Of a stretch of 64,000 nt of DNA, positions 34,152-43,054 are shown one piece after another. Each line of letters begins with the position of its first letter. The first letter of the stretch is position 1. The notes beneath the pieces are model-generated. The model saw only the letters and a list, made by a program, of their open reading frames with translations, was not told where the DNA came from and made no database searches. Position numbers and translations under genes: made by a program. Origin of the DNA: Pseudomonas nitroreducens (GTDB lineage Bacteria; Pseudomonadota; Gammaproteobacteria; Pseudomonadales; Pseudomonadaceae); contig NZ_JACHLI010000026.1 in NCBI RefSeq assembly GCF_014204515.1, forward strand, positions 1 through 64,000, read 5' to 3'.

Positions 34152-35090
34152 TCAGCGTCTCTCCACCCGTGCCCACCAGCGGGTCAGGCGACGGGTGCGC
34201 ACGGGCAGGGTGCCGCCGAGGTTATCCAGCACGGTATCGATCTCGTGCAGCTGGAAGGCGCCGGAGATGCGCAGGGCGGCGACGCTGTCGGCGCAACCCA
34301 GGTAGCCCGGTTGATAGCGCGACAGCTCGGCGATGAATCGGTCCAGCCGCCAGTCGTTGACCAGCAGTTGCCCGCGTCGCCAGGCGTCGGCGCCCTTGGG
34401 CAGGACGCTGCGGGTGCCGGCCGATGTGGCGCTGAACTCCAACTGCTCGCCGGCCTCCACCCGCACCGCCTGCGCTGGCGCTTCCTGCGGGCGGACTTCG
34501 ACGGCGTGCTGCAACACGCTGACGCGGGCACCGCTGCCGTCGCTGTGCACCAGGAAGCGCGTGCCCAGGGCGCGCACGCTGCCGTACGGCGTGTGCACGA
34601 CGAAGGGGCGCGAGAGGCTGTCCGGTGCGGTCTGCACCCATATCTCGCCTTCGCGCAGCTCCACCTGGCGCAGTTGCGCGTCGAACTTCACATCGACGGC
34701 GGTGCGGGTATTCAGCACCAGGTGGCTGCCGTCGGGCAGGTCGACCTCCAGGGTCTCGCCAGTGGCGGTGCGGTGCTCGGCCAGCGCATGGCGGGCCGGG
34801 CCGTACTGCACGCCGAGCACGGCCGTGCCGCCGGCCGCGAGCAGCACCGAGAGCACCTTGAGCATGGCGCGGCGCTTGATTCGCGAGTTCTTCAGCGTCG
34901 GCCGGGCGATGTCCGCCGTGACCTGGCCGAGCTTGGCCTGCAGGCGCTCCACCCGTGCCCAGGCCTGGGCGTGGCGCGGATCGCTGGCCAGCCAGCGGCG
35001 ATGGGCGTCGTGGGCGGCGTCGCCCTGTTCGGCGAGGGTGATGTACCACTGTGCGGCGGCTTCCAGGGTCTGGATGTCCAGGGCGGCCAT
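34152..35090 (-). CDS. fecR: FecR-family anti-sigma regulator
   Basis: A 312-residue inner-membrane regulator. The cytoplasmic N-terminal part (AAAQWYITLAEQ, RRWLASDPRHAQAWARVE) binds the sigma factor. One membrane segment lies at about 75-95 (MLKVLSVLLAAGGTAVLGV), and the periplasmic FecR domain follows (GETLEVDLPDGSHLVLNT, FVVHTPYGSVRALGTRF). The C-terminal end, which touches the receptor STN domain, includes SGAFQLHEIDTVLDNL. It starts 4 bases after the fecI stop codon and lies 146 bases before the receptor gene. Confidence 0.93.
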   Translation of the reverse strand: MAALDIQTLEAAAQWYITLAEQGDAAHDAHRRWLASDPRHAQAWARVERLQAKLGQVTADIARPTLKNSRIKRRAMLKVLSVLLAAGGTAVLGVQYGPARHALAEHRTATGETLEVDLPDGSHLVLNTRTAVDVKFDAQLRQVELREGEIWVQTAPDSLSRPFVVHTPYGSVRALGTRFLVHSDGSGARVSVLQHAVEVRPQEAPAQAVRVEAGEQLEFSATSAGTRSVLPKGADAWRRGQLLVNDWRLDRFIAELSRYQPGYLGCADSVAALRISGAFQLHEIDTVLDNLGGTLPVRTRRLTRWWARVERR

Positions 35091-35094
35091 CGGC

Positions 35095-35598
35095 TCAGTC
35101 GTCCAGCAGCAGGAGGCAGTGGGTCATCGCCCGCACGAAGTGCTTGCGCACCGAGTTGGCGGAGAGCTCCAGGCGCCTGCCGATCTCCACGAAGCTCAGG
35201 CCGTCGAGCTGGGCCATCAGGAAGATTTCCCTGGGCCGCGCGCCCATGCCGTCGAGCAGGGCGTCGATCTCCAGCAGCGTCTCGATGATGATGCAGCGCG
35301 TCTGCGGCGAGATCTGCACCGGTTCGGGCAGTGCCGCGAGGGTTTCCAGGTAGGCCTGCTCCAGGGTGCGCCGGCGGTAGTGGTCGATCACCAGGCTGCG
35401 CGCCACCGTGGTCAGGTAGGCGCGCGGCTGGCGCAGCTCCAGCAGCTTGCGCTGGGTGATGACGCGGACGAAGGTGTCCTGCGCCAGGTCCGCCGCCTGC
35501 TCGCGGCAGCCCAGCTTGCGGCGCAGCCACTGGTGCAGCCAGCCGTGGTGGTCGCTGTAGAGTTGGTGCAGGGCCTGCTGGCTGAGGGCGTCGGTCAT
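35095..35598 (-). CDS. fecI: FecI-type ECF sigma factor
   Basis: A 167-residue extracytoplasmic-function sigma factor of the iron-starvation group, from ATG 35598. Region 2 is visible as AADLAQDTFVRVI with RAYLTTVARSLVIDHYRRR, and region 4 as SFVEIGRRLELSANSVRKH. It should transcribe the downstream receptor gene when the receptor is occupied. A Fur box lies 22 bases upstream of the start codon, so iron represses the whole signalling unit. Confidence 0.93.
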   Translation of the reverse strand: MTDALSQQALHQLYSDHHGWLHQWLRRKLGCREQAADLAQDTFVRVITQRKLLELRQPRAYLTTVARSLVIDHYRRRTLEQAYLETLAALPEPVQISPQTRCIIIETLLEIDALLDGMGARPREIFLMAQLDGLSFVEIGRRLELSANSVRKHFVRAMTHCLLLLDD

Positions 35599-35620
35599 GG
35601 CATGGGCGGCTGGATAATGT

Positions 35621-35639
35621 GATAAATGATAATCTATCG
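35621..35639 (-). promoter_or_regulatory. Fur box upstream of fecI
   Basis: GATAAATGATAATCTATCG contains the core ATGATAATC of the Fur consensus with GAT and ATC arms. It lies just before the fecI start codon. Confidence 0.75.
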
Positions 35640-35704
35640 CATTTGTGTGCCGCTGCGCGACTGCTGTCGCGACGTCGACGGCCGTCCAGCAACGCCCGCG
35701 CGTC

Positions 35705-36115
35705 CTACGCCCGCGCGTGCAACGCGGCGATACCGGCCTTCGCCACCCGCGCATCCTGCTCCGCACGTACGCCGGAAACGCCCACCGCGCCGACCACCTG
35801 GCCGTCCACCAGGATCGGCACGCCGCCTTCCAGTGAGGTCAGCAGCGGGGCGCTGAGGAAGGCGGTGCGGCCGCCGTTGACCATGCTTTCGTATTCGCCG
35901 GTTTCACGACGGCCGAGGGCGGCGCTGCGGGCCTTCTCCGTGGCGATGTAGGCGCTGGCCTGGGCGCAGCCGTCCAGACGCAGCAGCGCCAGCGGGTGGC
36001 CGCCGTCGTCGGCGATGGCGATGGTCACGGCCCAGCCCTCGCGCCGGGCCTCGGCGCTGGCGGAGGCGAGGATGCGGCTGACGTCGGTCTGTTCGAGTAC
36101 GGCTTTGTGCTGCAT
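35705..36115 (-). CDS. GlcG/HbpS-family (DUF336) protein
   Basis: A 136-residue protein from ATG 36115 that belongs to the GlcG/HbpS fold (VTIAIADDGGHPLALLRLDG, ATEKARSAALG, GGVPILVDGQVVGAVGVSG). Members include the haem-binding HbpS and proteins of unknown role found beside catabolic operons. It is the last gene of a five-gene minus-strand cluster, 54 bases after the DMT transporter. Its function here is unknown. Confidence 0.85.
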   Translation of the reverse strand: MQHKAVLEQTDVSRILASASAEARREGWAVTIAIADDGGHPLALLRLDGCAQASAYIATEKARSAALGRRETGEYESMVNGGRTAFLSAPLLTSLEGGVPILVDGQVVGAVGVSGVRAEQDARVAKAGIAALHARA

Positions 36116-36169
36116 GGAAGCTCTCTGCTGAATGGAATATGAGTGGCGCACGCGCCGGAAAAAGGCCCG

Positions 36170-37069
36170 TCAGACCACCGCGCCTTCCGGCGGCTGCTCC
36201 AGCACCGCCACCACCACGGCGCTGCCGACGATCAGCACGATGCCGATGAGCGACAGCAGGCTGAGCACCTCGCCCCAGATCAGGTAACCGAGCAGGCTTG
36301 CCCAGATGATGCTGGTGTAGGTGTAAGGGGCCAGGGTGGCGGCATGGGCGCGGCGCACGGCAATGGTGAAGAGCAACTGGCCGAGGGTGGCGAGCAGGCC
36401 GAGGGCGAGCATCACGCCCAGGTCCGGCAGGCTCGGCGTGCTCCAGGAAAACGGCAGTGTGGTGGCGGTGACCAGGGTGCCGACCACGGTGAAATACAGC
36501 ACCGTGGTGGTCGAGTCGTCGGTCGCACGGATGCGGCGGATCTGGATCATCGACAAGGCGCCGAAAAAGGCGCTGGCCACCAGCAGCGCCGGGCCGACCA
36601 GGCTGGCCTCGGCGTTGTCCGGCTTGACCACCATCAGCACGCCGAGGAAGCCCAGCACGGCGGCCAATGCGTTGCGCGGCAGCAGGCGTTCGCCCAGCAG
36701 CAGCGGTGCCAGCACGATGACCAGCAGCGCCTCGGAATAGGCGATGGAGATGGCCTCGCTCAGCGGCACGTAGGGCAAGCCGGCGAAGAACAGCGCCGAG
36801 GAGCCCAGCAGCGTCAGCGCACGGATGCTCTGCCCACGTACGTCCAGCTGCCGCCAGCGCTGCGCCAGCGGCCGGCCGCGCAGGCATAGCAGGAAGGCTG
36901 GCAGCACACCGAAAGCCATGCGGAAGAAGGTCACCTCGTTGGCCGGGTACTTCAGCGCCACCACCTTGGCCAGCGCATCCACCACGGCAAAACAGAACAT
37001 CGACAACAGCATCAGGCCGACGCTGCGCAGGGCATGGCTGCGGGGGACGGCGAGGGTCAGCTGGGGCAT
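36170..37069 (-). CDS. EamA/DMT-superfamily transporter
   Basis: Inner-membrane protein of 299 residues with about ten hydrophobic segments in two EamA repeats (MLLSMFCFAVVDALAKV near the start; LLVASAFFGALSMIQIR midway; YTSIIWASLLGYLIWGE in the second repeat). The ATG at 37069 follows AAAGGAG. DMT proteins move metabolites such as amino acids across the inner membrane, often outward. It lies 37 bases after the DadA-like gene and is probably part of the same operon. Confidence 0.88.
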   Translation of the reverse strand: MPQLTLAVPRSHALRSVGLMLLSMFCFAVVDALAKVVALKYPANEVTFFRMAFGVLPAFLLCLRGRPLAQRWRQLDVRGQSIRALTLLGSSALFFAGLPYVPLSEAISIAYSEALLVIVLAPLLLGERLLPRNALAAVLGFLGVLMVVKPDNAEASLVGPALLVASAFFGALSMIQIRRIRATDDSTTTVLYFTVVGTLVTATTLPFSWSTPSLPDLGVMLALGLLATLGQLLFTIAVRRAHAATLAPYTYTSIIWASLLGYLIWGEVLSLLSLIGIVLIVGSAVVVAVLEQPPEGAVV

Positions 37070-37106
37070 GGCGTGTTCTCCTTTGCGCTGGGTGAAGGCC
37101 GGCGTT

Positions 37107-38375
37107 TCAGCGCGCGCTGAAACGACTGGCGAGGAAGGGCGTGACTGGCACGCTGGTGACCCGGTCGCTGGCCTGCTCGGCGAGCAACTGGCCGGTGATG
37201 GCGCCAAGCGTCAGGCCGATGTGGCCGTGGCCGAAGTTGTAGAAGACCTGCGGCAGCCGCCGCGACGGCCCGAGCACCGGCATGCTGTCGGGCACCGAGG
37301 AACGGAAGCCCATCCACTGCGACACCGGTTCGTGCTGCAGGCGCAGGAAGCGCCGCGCGCCACGGGTCAGGTAGCGGTAGCGCGCCGGGCTCGGCAGCGC
37401 TTCCAGCCCGGCGAATTCCACCGTACCGGCAATGCGCAGGCCCTGGGCCATGGGCGTCATGTAGAAGCCGCCGGCGCCCCAGCAGACCGGGCGGTTGAGC
37501 ACCTGCCCGGCATGGCCGAAGAGCACGTGGTAGCCGCGCTCGGTGTCCTGCGGCACGGCGTCTCCCAGCTGGTCCACCAGGGTCCGCGACCAGGCGCCGG
37601 TGCACAGTGCCACGCGGTCGGCAGCCAGGCGTTCGCCGCTGGCCAGTTGCGCGAGCACTGCATCGCGGCCGGCGCCGGCCGGCTCGATGCCGAGCAGCTC
37701 GCCGCGACGGAACTCGCCGCCCATGGCGAGGAAGCGCTCGAACAGGCGCAGGCTCAGCGCGTAAGGGTCGAGCGTGCGGCTCACGCCGGGCAGCTCCACG
37801 GCGCAGCTGGCGCGGGTATTGAGCGCCGGTTCCAGTTCGCGCAGCTCGGCGCCTTCGACGAGGCGGATCGGCACCTCGAAGCGCCGGTGGTAATCCACCA
37901 TGGCCTCGGCGTCGCCGCGCTCGTGGCTTTCGAAGATGTACAGCGCGCCGTCGTGGCGGATCAGGTCGTTGGCGCCGGCGTCGTCGAACAGCTTCTGCCA
38001 GGCGTCCATGCACGGGCGCAGCAGGGTGTTGAGGTGGTGGCCGATGGCTTCGACGCGATCCCGCCGCGAGGCGGCGAGGAACTGCAGCAGCCAGGGCGTG
38101 ATGCGCGGCAGGTAGGCCGGGCGGATCGCCAGCGGGCTGTCCGGGCGCAGCAGCATGCCCGGCGCCTTGCGCCAGATGCCGGGGGTGGCCACCGGCTCCA
38201 CCGAGTAGGTGGCGAAGGTGCAGGCGTTGCCGAAGGACGTCGCCAGGCCCGGCGGGTTGCGGTCCAGCAGGGTCACGCGCAGGCCGGCGCGCTGCAACTG
38301 CAGCGCGCTGGCCAGGCCGACCACGCCGGCGCCGACCACCAGGGCGTGGCGGCGCGTGTCGGGGGCGTGGGTCAT
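37107..38375 (-). CDS. FAD-dependent D-amino-acid dehydrogenase-like oxidoreductase (DadA family)
   Basis: A 422-residue flavoprotein. The N-terminal dinucleotide motif is VVGAGVVGLASALQLQRAG, followed by LATSFGNAC typical of the DadA/DAO group. The C-terminal part has MGFRSSVPDSMPVLGPS and FYNFGHGHIGLTLGAITGQ, which contact FAD. It probably oxidises an amino acid or amine, passing electrons to the respiratory chain. Its ATG overlaps the TGA of the upstream binding-protein gene (ATGA), so the two are translationally coupled and the substrate is likely delivered by that binding protein. It could be specific for a D-amino acid, but this is inference. Confidence 0.88.
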   Translation of the reverse strand: MTHAPDTRRHALVVGAGVVGLASALQLQRAGLRVTLLDRNPPGLATSFGNACTFATYSVEPVATPGIWRKAPGMLLRPDSPLAIRPAYLPRITPWLLQFLAASRRDRVEAIGHHLNTLLRPCMDAWQKLFDDAGANDLIRHDGALYIFESHERGDAEAMVDYHRRFEVPIRLVEGAELRELEPALNTRASCAVELPGVSRTLDPYALSLRLFERFLAMGGEFRRGELLGIEPAGAGRDAVLAQLASGERLAADRVALCTGAWSRTLVDQLGDAVPQDTERGYHVLFGHAGQVLNRPVCWGAGGFYMTPMAQGLRIAGTVEFAGLEALPSPARYRYLTRGARRFLRLQHEPVSQWMGFRSSVPDSMPVLGPSRRLPQVFYNFGHGHIGLTLGAITGQLLAEQASDRVTSVPVTPFLASRFSAR

Positions 38376-39478
38376 TTGCCGCTCATCACGCGGGTCCACA
38401 GGCGGGTGCTCATGCGCATGCCGGAGGGCGACAGGGTCTTGATCGGGAACAGGGTGTCGAGCACTTCCTGCGGCGGGTAGACGGCCGGGTTGCTGCGCAG
38501 CTCGGGCTTCACGTACTGGCTCGCGGCGGCGTTGCCGTTGGGGTACTGCACGGCATTGGTGATGTTGGCGATCACTTCGGGCTGCAGCAGGTAGTCCATG
38601 TAGGCGTAGGCGTTGTCCAGGTGTGGCGCGCCCTTGGGAATGACCACGGTGTCCACGGCGATGGTGCTGCCTTCGCGCGGCAGGCTGTAGTTGATCTTCA
38701 CGCCGTTACCGGCCTGCTGGGCGGTGGTCATCGCCTGCAGGACGTCGCCGCTGAAGCCGATGGCGACGCAGATGTTGCCGTTGGCCAGGTCGCTGACGTA
38801 CTTGGACTGGTGGAAATAGCGGATCGATGGGCGGACCGCCTGCAGCGCCGCCTCGGCGGCCTTGAAGTCGTCCGGGTTCTGGCTGGCCGGGTCGCGGCCG
38901 AGCACCTTGAGGGTGATGGGCACCATCTGGGTGGCGTTGTCGATCACGGCGATGCCGCACTGGGCGAGCTTCTCGGCGTTCTTTGGATCGAACAGCAACT
39001 GCCAGCTGCGGGTCACGTCGGTGTTGCCGAAGATGGCCTTGATCTTGTCCTCGTTGTAGCCGATGCCCACGGTCACCCACAGGTAGGGGATGGCGTAGCG
39101 GTTACCCGGATCGCTGGTTTCGAGGATCTTCATCAGCTTCGGGTCGAGGTTGTTCCAGTGCGGCAGCTTGCTCTTGTCCAGCTCCTGGATGGCGCCGGCC
39201 TTGATCAGCCGCGGCAGGAAGTGGTTGGACGGGCTGGCCAGGTCATAGCCGCTGGCGCCGGTCATCAGCTTGGCCTCGGTGGTCTCGTTGCTGTCCACCA
39301 GGTCGTAGGTGGTCTGGATACCGGTCTGCCGGGTGAAGTTCGCCAGGGTGTCGTCGGCGATGTAGCTGCTCCAGTTGGCGATGGTGACGGTCTGCGCCGC
39401 GTGGACGGCGCCAGTGCCGGCCGCCAGTGCGAGGCCGGCCAGGGTGGCGCTGGCCAGGGTCTTGGAACGATTGATCAT
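38372..39478 (-). CDS. PotF-like polyamine/amine ABC substrate-binding protein
   Basis: A periplasmic binding protein of 368 residues with a signal peptide (about 1-28, ending GAVHAAQ). The sequence follows the PotD/PotF/SpuD pattern: VTIANWSSYIADDTLANF, GYDLASPSNHFLPRLIKAG, PYLWVTVGIGYNEDKI, CVAIGFSGDVLQA, and IPKGAPHLDNAYAYMDYLL. It should bind a polyamine or related amine. No ATPase or permease genes accompany it, so it may use another transporter. It lies between two FAD oxidoreductase genes and overlaps the next. Confidence 0.9.
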   Translation of the reverse strand: MINRSKTLASATLAGLALAAGTGAVHAAQTVTIANWSSYIADDTLANFTRQTGIQTTYDLVDSNETTEAKLMTGASGYDLASPSNHFLPRLIKAGAIQELDKSKLPHWNNLDPKLMKILETSDPGNRYAIPYLWVTVGIGYNEDKIKAIFGNTDVTRSWQLLFDPKNAEKLAQCGIAVIDNATQMVPITLKVLGRDPASQNPDDFKAAEAALQAVRPSIRYFHQSKYVSDLANGNICVAIGFSGDVLQAMTTAQQAGNGVKINYSLPREGSTIAVDTVVIPKGAPHLDNAYAYMDYLLQPEVIANITNAVQYPNGNAAASQYVKPELRSNPAVYPPQEVLDTLFPIKTLSPSGMRMSTRLWTRVMSGK

Positions 39479-39543
39479 GCTGCCCTCGTATTCTTTTTTT
39501 TGGAGATGGTCGTGATGGATCGTTTGCGTGGGTAAACGGTTTG

Positions 39544-40842
39544 TCAGGCCTCGGCGCGCGCGCGGCGCACTTCCCAGGCCATGCGCAGCGAGGCGCCGAT
39601 ATCGAAGAACGGGCTGGGCGGCAGGTAGCCGGGGCTGGCCTGGGCCAGCACATCGGCCAGCAGCGGCGAACTGCCGCCCGTGGCCATTTCCACCAGCAGG
39701 CGACCCCACAGGGTGCCGCGCGCCACGCCCGAACCGTTGCAGCCGGCCACGGCGTGCAGGCCCTGGTCGACGCGGGCGAAGTACGGCTCGCCGGAGCGCG
39801 TGCCGCTGAGGTGACCGGTCCAGCTGTAGGCGATGTCGGCCTCGACCAGGCCGGGGAAGCGCTTCTGCAGGCCGGCGAGATGGCGCTGCCGGCGCTCGGC
39901 CAGGGCGGCGTTGTCGAGGTCGCGGTGGCGGTATTCGACGGTGTTGCGGATCAGCAGCCGGCGCCCCGGCAGCAGGCGCACGGTGCCGCCGCCGGGCAGG
40001 GGAGCGAGCACACCCCACTGGCGCTCGCCGAACAGGCTCTGCCAGCGCGGCTCGTCCAGCGGGCGGGTGATGCTGGCACTGAGTTCCAGCGGGAAGGCGC
40101 CGCTGTCGCGCAGGCCGGCGCGGGCGATGAAGGCGCCCAGGCAGACCAGTAACTGCGGCGCGTGCACCTCGCCTTGCGCGGTGCGCGCGACCCAGCCCTG
40201 GCTGCTGCGGCGCAGGTCGGTCACGCCGCTGTTTTCGAACACGTCCACCGACTCTGGCAGGCGTTCGGCCAGGCCCTTCACGTAGCGAGCCGGTTGCAGC
40301 AGGGCGTTGCCGCCCGCGCAATGAATGGCCCGCGCATAGAACTCGCTGCCCAGGCGCTGCTGCAGCGCCGAGCCTTCGTAATAGCGCGTGCTGGCGCCAA
40401 CCGCTGCCAGGGTGGCGAGGATGCCGTCGACGTCGCCCAGGTGCTCGGCGCGGTGCGCGGCGAAGTGGTAGCCGTTTTCGTACAGCTCGCAGTCGATGTC
40501 CAGTTCGGCGATGCGCTGGCGGACTTCCTGCGCTGCCGCAACGCCGATGCGCGAAGCCACCTGGTAGGCGGCATGGCCGGGCTGGCCGAGACGTTCGGCA
40601 GGCGCCGGCAGCTCATGGGCGACGACGAAGCCGGAGTTGCGTGCCGAGGCGCCCTGGGCGATGCGCTGGCGCTCCAGCAGCACCACGCGCTGCTCGGGGA
40701 AACGCGCCGCCAGCGTGTGGGCGGCGGACAGCCCGGTGATGCCGCCGCCGATGATCAGCCAGTCGGCCTTCCGGGTATCGCTCAGTGTCGGCCGTGCGGG
40801 CAACTCGCCCGCCAGGGCGATCCAGCCACAGTGATTGTTCAT
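39544..40842 (-). CDS. FAD-dependent amine oxidoreductase (OrdL/PuuB-like)
   Basis: A 432-residue flavoprotein of the DAO family. Motifs are WLIIGGGITGLSAAHTLA, QGASARNSGFVVAHE and, near the end, YSWTGHLSGTRSGEPYFARV and AVAGCNGSGVARGTLWGRLL. The pattern is that of gamma-glutamylputrescine oxidases (PuuB, PauB, OrdL). It is the first gene of the minus-strand cluster and diverges from a LysR gene that probably controls it. Together with the binding protein and the DadA-like enzyme it suggests uptake and oxidation of an amine. No gamma-glutamyl ligase is adjacent, so the substrate may be unmodified. Confidence 0.85.
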   Translation of the reverse strand: MNNHCGWIALAGELPARPTLSDTRKADWLIIGGGITGLSAAHTLAARFPEQRVVLLERQRIAQGASARNSGFVVAHELPAPAERLGQPGHAAYQVASRIGVAAAQEVRQRIAELDIDCELYENGYHFAAHRAEHLGDVDGILATLAAVGASTRYYEGSALQQRLGSEFYARAIHCAGGNALLQPARYVKGLAERLPESVDVFENSGVTDLRRSSQGWVARTAQGEVHAPQLLVCLGAFIARAGLRDSGAFPLELSASITRPLDEPRWQSLFGERQWGVLAPLPGGGTVRLLPGRRLLIRNTVEYRHRDLDNAALAERRQRHLAGLQKRFPGLVEADIAYSWTGHLSGTRSGEPYFARVDQGLHAVAGCNGSGVARGTLWGRLLVEMATGGSSPLLADVLAQASPGYLPPSPFFDIGASLRMAWEVRRARAEA

Positions 40843-41062
40843 TGCCCGGCACTCCTTCAGAATCCATGCGCCGGATGTATCCAGGGGGATTTCCCCGTTG
40901 GCGCGTCATGGCCAGAATCTACGGGGAGTTGAGCGCGATCAGCCAACGCTCATTTTTCATCCTTCCATTCCCATCTCGCATAGATGGCCGCACAGATGGC
41001 GCATGGGTCGCTGCATCGATCAGTGCGTAGTTGGCTGTATCGCCCAGCGCCCGGAGACCCGC

Positions 41063-41971
41063 ATGGACACACTGCTTCGCGTTCCCTCCCTGCAGGCCTT
41101 GCAGGCCCTGGTCCAGGTGGCCGAGGCCGGCAGCTTCACCGCTGCCGCGCGCCAGTTGCACCTGACCCAGAGCGCCATCAGCCGCCAGGTACAGCAACTG
41201 GAGGAGTACTACCGGGTGCCGCTGTTCGACCGTACCAGCCGCAAGGTGGCGCTGACCGATGCCGGCCGCGAGGTCTATGGGGTGGCCGAAGGCATGCTGC
41301 AGCAACTGTTGCGCCTGGAGGAACGCCTGGCCCCGGCTTCGGCGGAGCGGCCGTTCCGTATCCGCATCTTCGTCTCGTTGGCGGTACGCTGGCTGCTGCC
41401 CCGGCTGAGCTCGTTCTACACCGAGCACCCGGAGCTGTGCCTGTCCATCGAGACGGTGGGCGGCGAGGTGGTGGACGATGGCGGCGACTGCGATGCCTAC
41501 GTGCTCTACCTGCCCAGCGGTAGCGACCCGCAGGACCGTGCACTGACAGCGCTGTACGACGAATACCTGATCCCGGTGTGCGCCCCGCGCCTGAACGATG
41601 GCCAGGAGCCGCCGCGCTCGCTGGACGAGTTGGCCCGCCATGCGCTGATCCACTCATCCACCGGCCGCCTGGAGTGGCCGCAATGGCTGCGTGCCCAGGG
41701 CGACCCGCCGCCGACGCAGTTCAAGCACATCCTCTTCAATCTCGACGACCTGGCGCTCGACGCCGCCACCCGAGGCATGGGCGTGGCCATGACCGACCGC
41801 ATGCTGGCCCACGACGCCCTGCAGCGCGGCGACCTCATCGTGCCCTTCGGCGAAGCGCTGAAGACCGGCGGCCGCTACGCCCTCTGGCTGCGCGACAGCG
41901 GCGCCGCGCACCCGGCCTGCCAGGCGGTGCTGGACTGGTTCGAGCTGCAGCGCAACAGCCTCGATTTCTGA
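41063..41971 (+). CDS. LysR-family regulator, probable controller of the divergent amine operon
   Basis: A 302-residue regulator from ATG 41063 (CGGAGA upstream). The helix-turn-helix is at about residues 10-70 (LQALVQVAEAGSFTAAARQL, TQSAISRQVQQLEE), followed by a substrate-binding-type effector domain (FRIRIFVSLAVRWLLPRL). The N-terminal pattern resembles the GcvA group. Divergence from the amine oxidoreductase operon, with about 220 bases between, is the usual arrangement for a LysR regulator and its targets. Confidence 0.9.
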   Translation: MDTLLRVPSLQALQALVQVAEAGSFTAAARQLHLTQSAISRQVQQLEEYYRVPLFDRTSRKVALTDAGREVYGVAEGMLQQLLRLEERLAPASAERPFRIRIFVSLAVRWLLPRLSSFYTEHPELCLSIETVGGEVVDDGGDCDAYVLYLPSGSDPQDRALTALYDEYLIPVCAPRLNDGQEPPRSLDELARHALIHSSTGRLEWPQWLRAQGDPPPTQFKHILFNLDDLALDAATRGMGVAMTDRMLAHDALQRGDLIVPFGEALKTGGRYALWLRDSGAAHPACQAVLDWFELQRNSLDF

Positions 41972-41987
41972 GCCTGCACAGGCTCAG
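41968..41987. terminator. Hairpin shared by the stop codons of two convergent genes
   Basis: CTGAGCCTG (41968-41976) and CAGGCTCAG (41979-41987) are perfect inverted repeats. The TGA of the LysR gene and the TGA of the convergent AraC gene both lie inside the stem. No T run is seen, so it may help termination or merely reflect compact convergence. Confidence 0.45.
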
Positions 41988-42961
41988 TGGGAGGAGACGA
42001 ACTGCGCTGCCTCCTGCGCTGGCGGCACCGCGAAGTGCTCGCGCATGCGCCGCGCCTCGGCCAGCGGCGAGCGGCCGAATAGGCGCTTGAACTCGCGGTT
42101 GAACTGCGAGGCGCTGGCGTAGCCCACCGCCAGGCTGGCGGCCTGGGCGCTCATGCCCTGGCGGGCGATCAGCAGGCGCGCCTGGTGCAGGCGGATGCAC
42201 TTCACGTACTGCATGGGCGAGGTCTGGGTGATGGCCTTGAAGTGGCTGTGGAAGGACGGCGCGCTCATCCCGGCGATGGCGGCCAGCTGCGGCAGGTCCA
42301 GCGCTTGCGCGTAGGCGCTGTGGATGTGGCGCAGCGCGCGGGCGATATTGCCGAAGCGCCCGCGCATGGCCAGCGCCGCGCGCATGGCGCTGCCCTGGGC
42401 GCCGGTGAGCACGCGGAAGTACAGCTCGCGCAGCAGGCCCGGCGCGAGGATCGCCGACTCCAGCGGATCGCCCAGCGCTTCGAGCAGGCGCAGCACGGCT
42501 TGCGTCACCGGCGCGTCCAGCGGACTGGACATCAGGCTCTGCGCCGCTTCCTCGGGAGCGGAAGCAGGGCTGCGCAGCTGGTCGAGCTGCAGCATCAGCT
42601 CGGCGGCCAGTTGAAAGTCCAGGTGCAGGTAGATCGCCAGCAGCGGCTGCTCGGGCGTGGCGTCGGTTTCCATGGTGAAGGGCACCGGCACGGCCACCGC
42701 CAGGTACTGCTGCTCGTCGTAGACGTAGACCTGCTCGCCGAAGTAGCCGCGCTTGCGGCCCTGGCAGACGATCACGATGCCCGGATCGTAGAGCACCGGG
42801 GTGCGCGTCAGCGGCCGGTTCGAGCGCAGCAGGCGTACGCCGGGCAGGGCGGTGAGGTTGTAGCCCTCCTGCGGTGCCTGGGCGGCGAGCAGGGCGATCA
42901 GGCGCTCCTGCTCGGGCGTACGTGGCGTGGGGCTTTCGGCAGGTTGCTGGGTCGTGTTCAT
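41984..42961 (-). CDS. AraC-family regulator (AraC_N type) divergent from an SDR gene
   Basis: A 325-residue regulator from ATG 42961. The N-terminal half is the AraC_N domain (GVRLLRSNRPLTRTPVLYDP, QYLAVAVPVPF). The C-terminal helix-turn-helix pair (LDLPQLAAIAGMSAPSFHSH; SAQAASLAVGYASASQFNRE) ends in FKRLFGRSP. This subtype very often sits divergent to a short-chain dehydrogenase and activates it, exactly the arrangement here (93 bases between the start codons). Confidence 0.92.
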   Translation of the reverse strand: MNTTQQPAESPTPRTPEQERLIALLAAQAPQEGYNLTALPGVRLLRSNRPLTRTPVLYDPGIVIVCQGRKRGYFGEQVYVYDEQQYLAVAVPVPFTMETDATPEQPLLAIYLHLDFQLAAELMLQLDQLRSPASAPEEAAQSLMSSPLDAPVTQAVLRLLEALGDPLESAILAPGLLRELYFRVLTGAQGSAMRAALAMRGRFGNIARALRHIHSAYAQALDLPQLAAIAGMSAPSFHSHFKAITQTSPMQYVKCIRLHQARLLIARQGMSAQAASLAVGYASASQFNREFKRLFGRSPLAEARRMREHFAVPPAQEAAQFVSSH

Positions 42962-43054
42962 AGAATCAGGCAATAAAGTCAGCGGATCAGGTCTCTGAAG
43001 GCGCGCTTGCGATGAGTATTGTGCACCCATTCCCGACGCAATGGAGTCATCGAC

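Noticed and set aside
31285..34305. A 1006-codon plus-strand frame opposite the second TonB receptor
   Set aside because: Antisense to a clear receptor gene, with valine/glycine-rich low-complexity translation.
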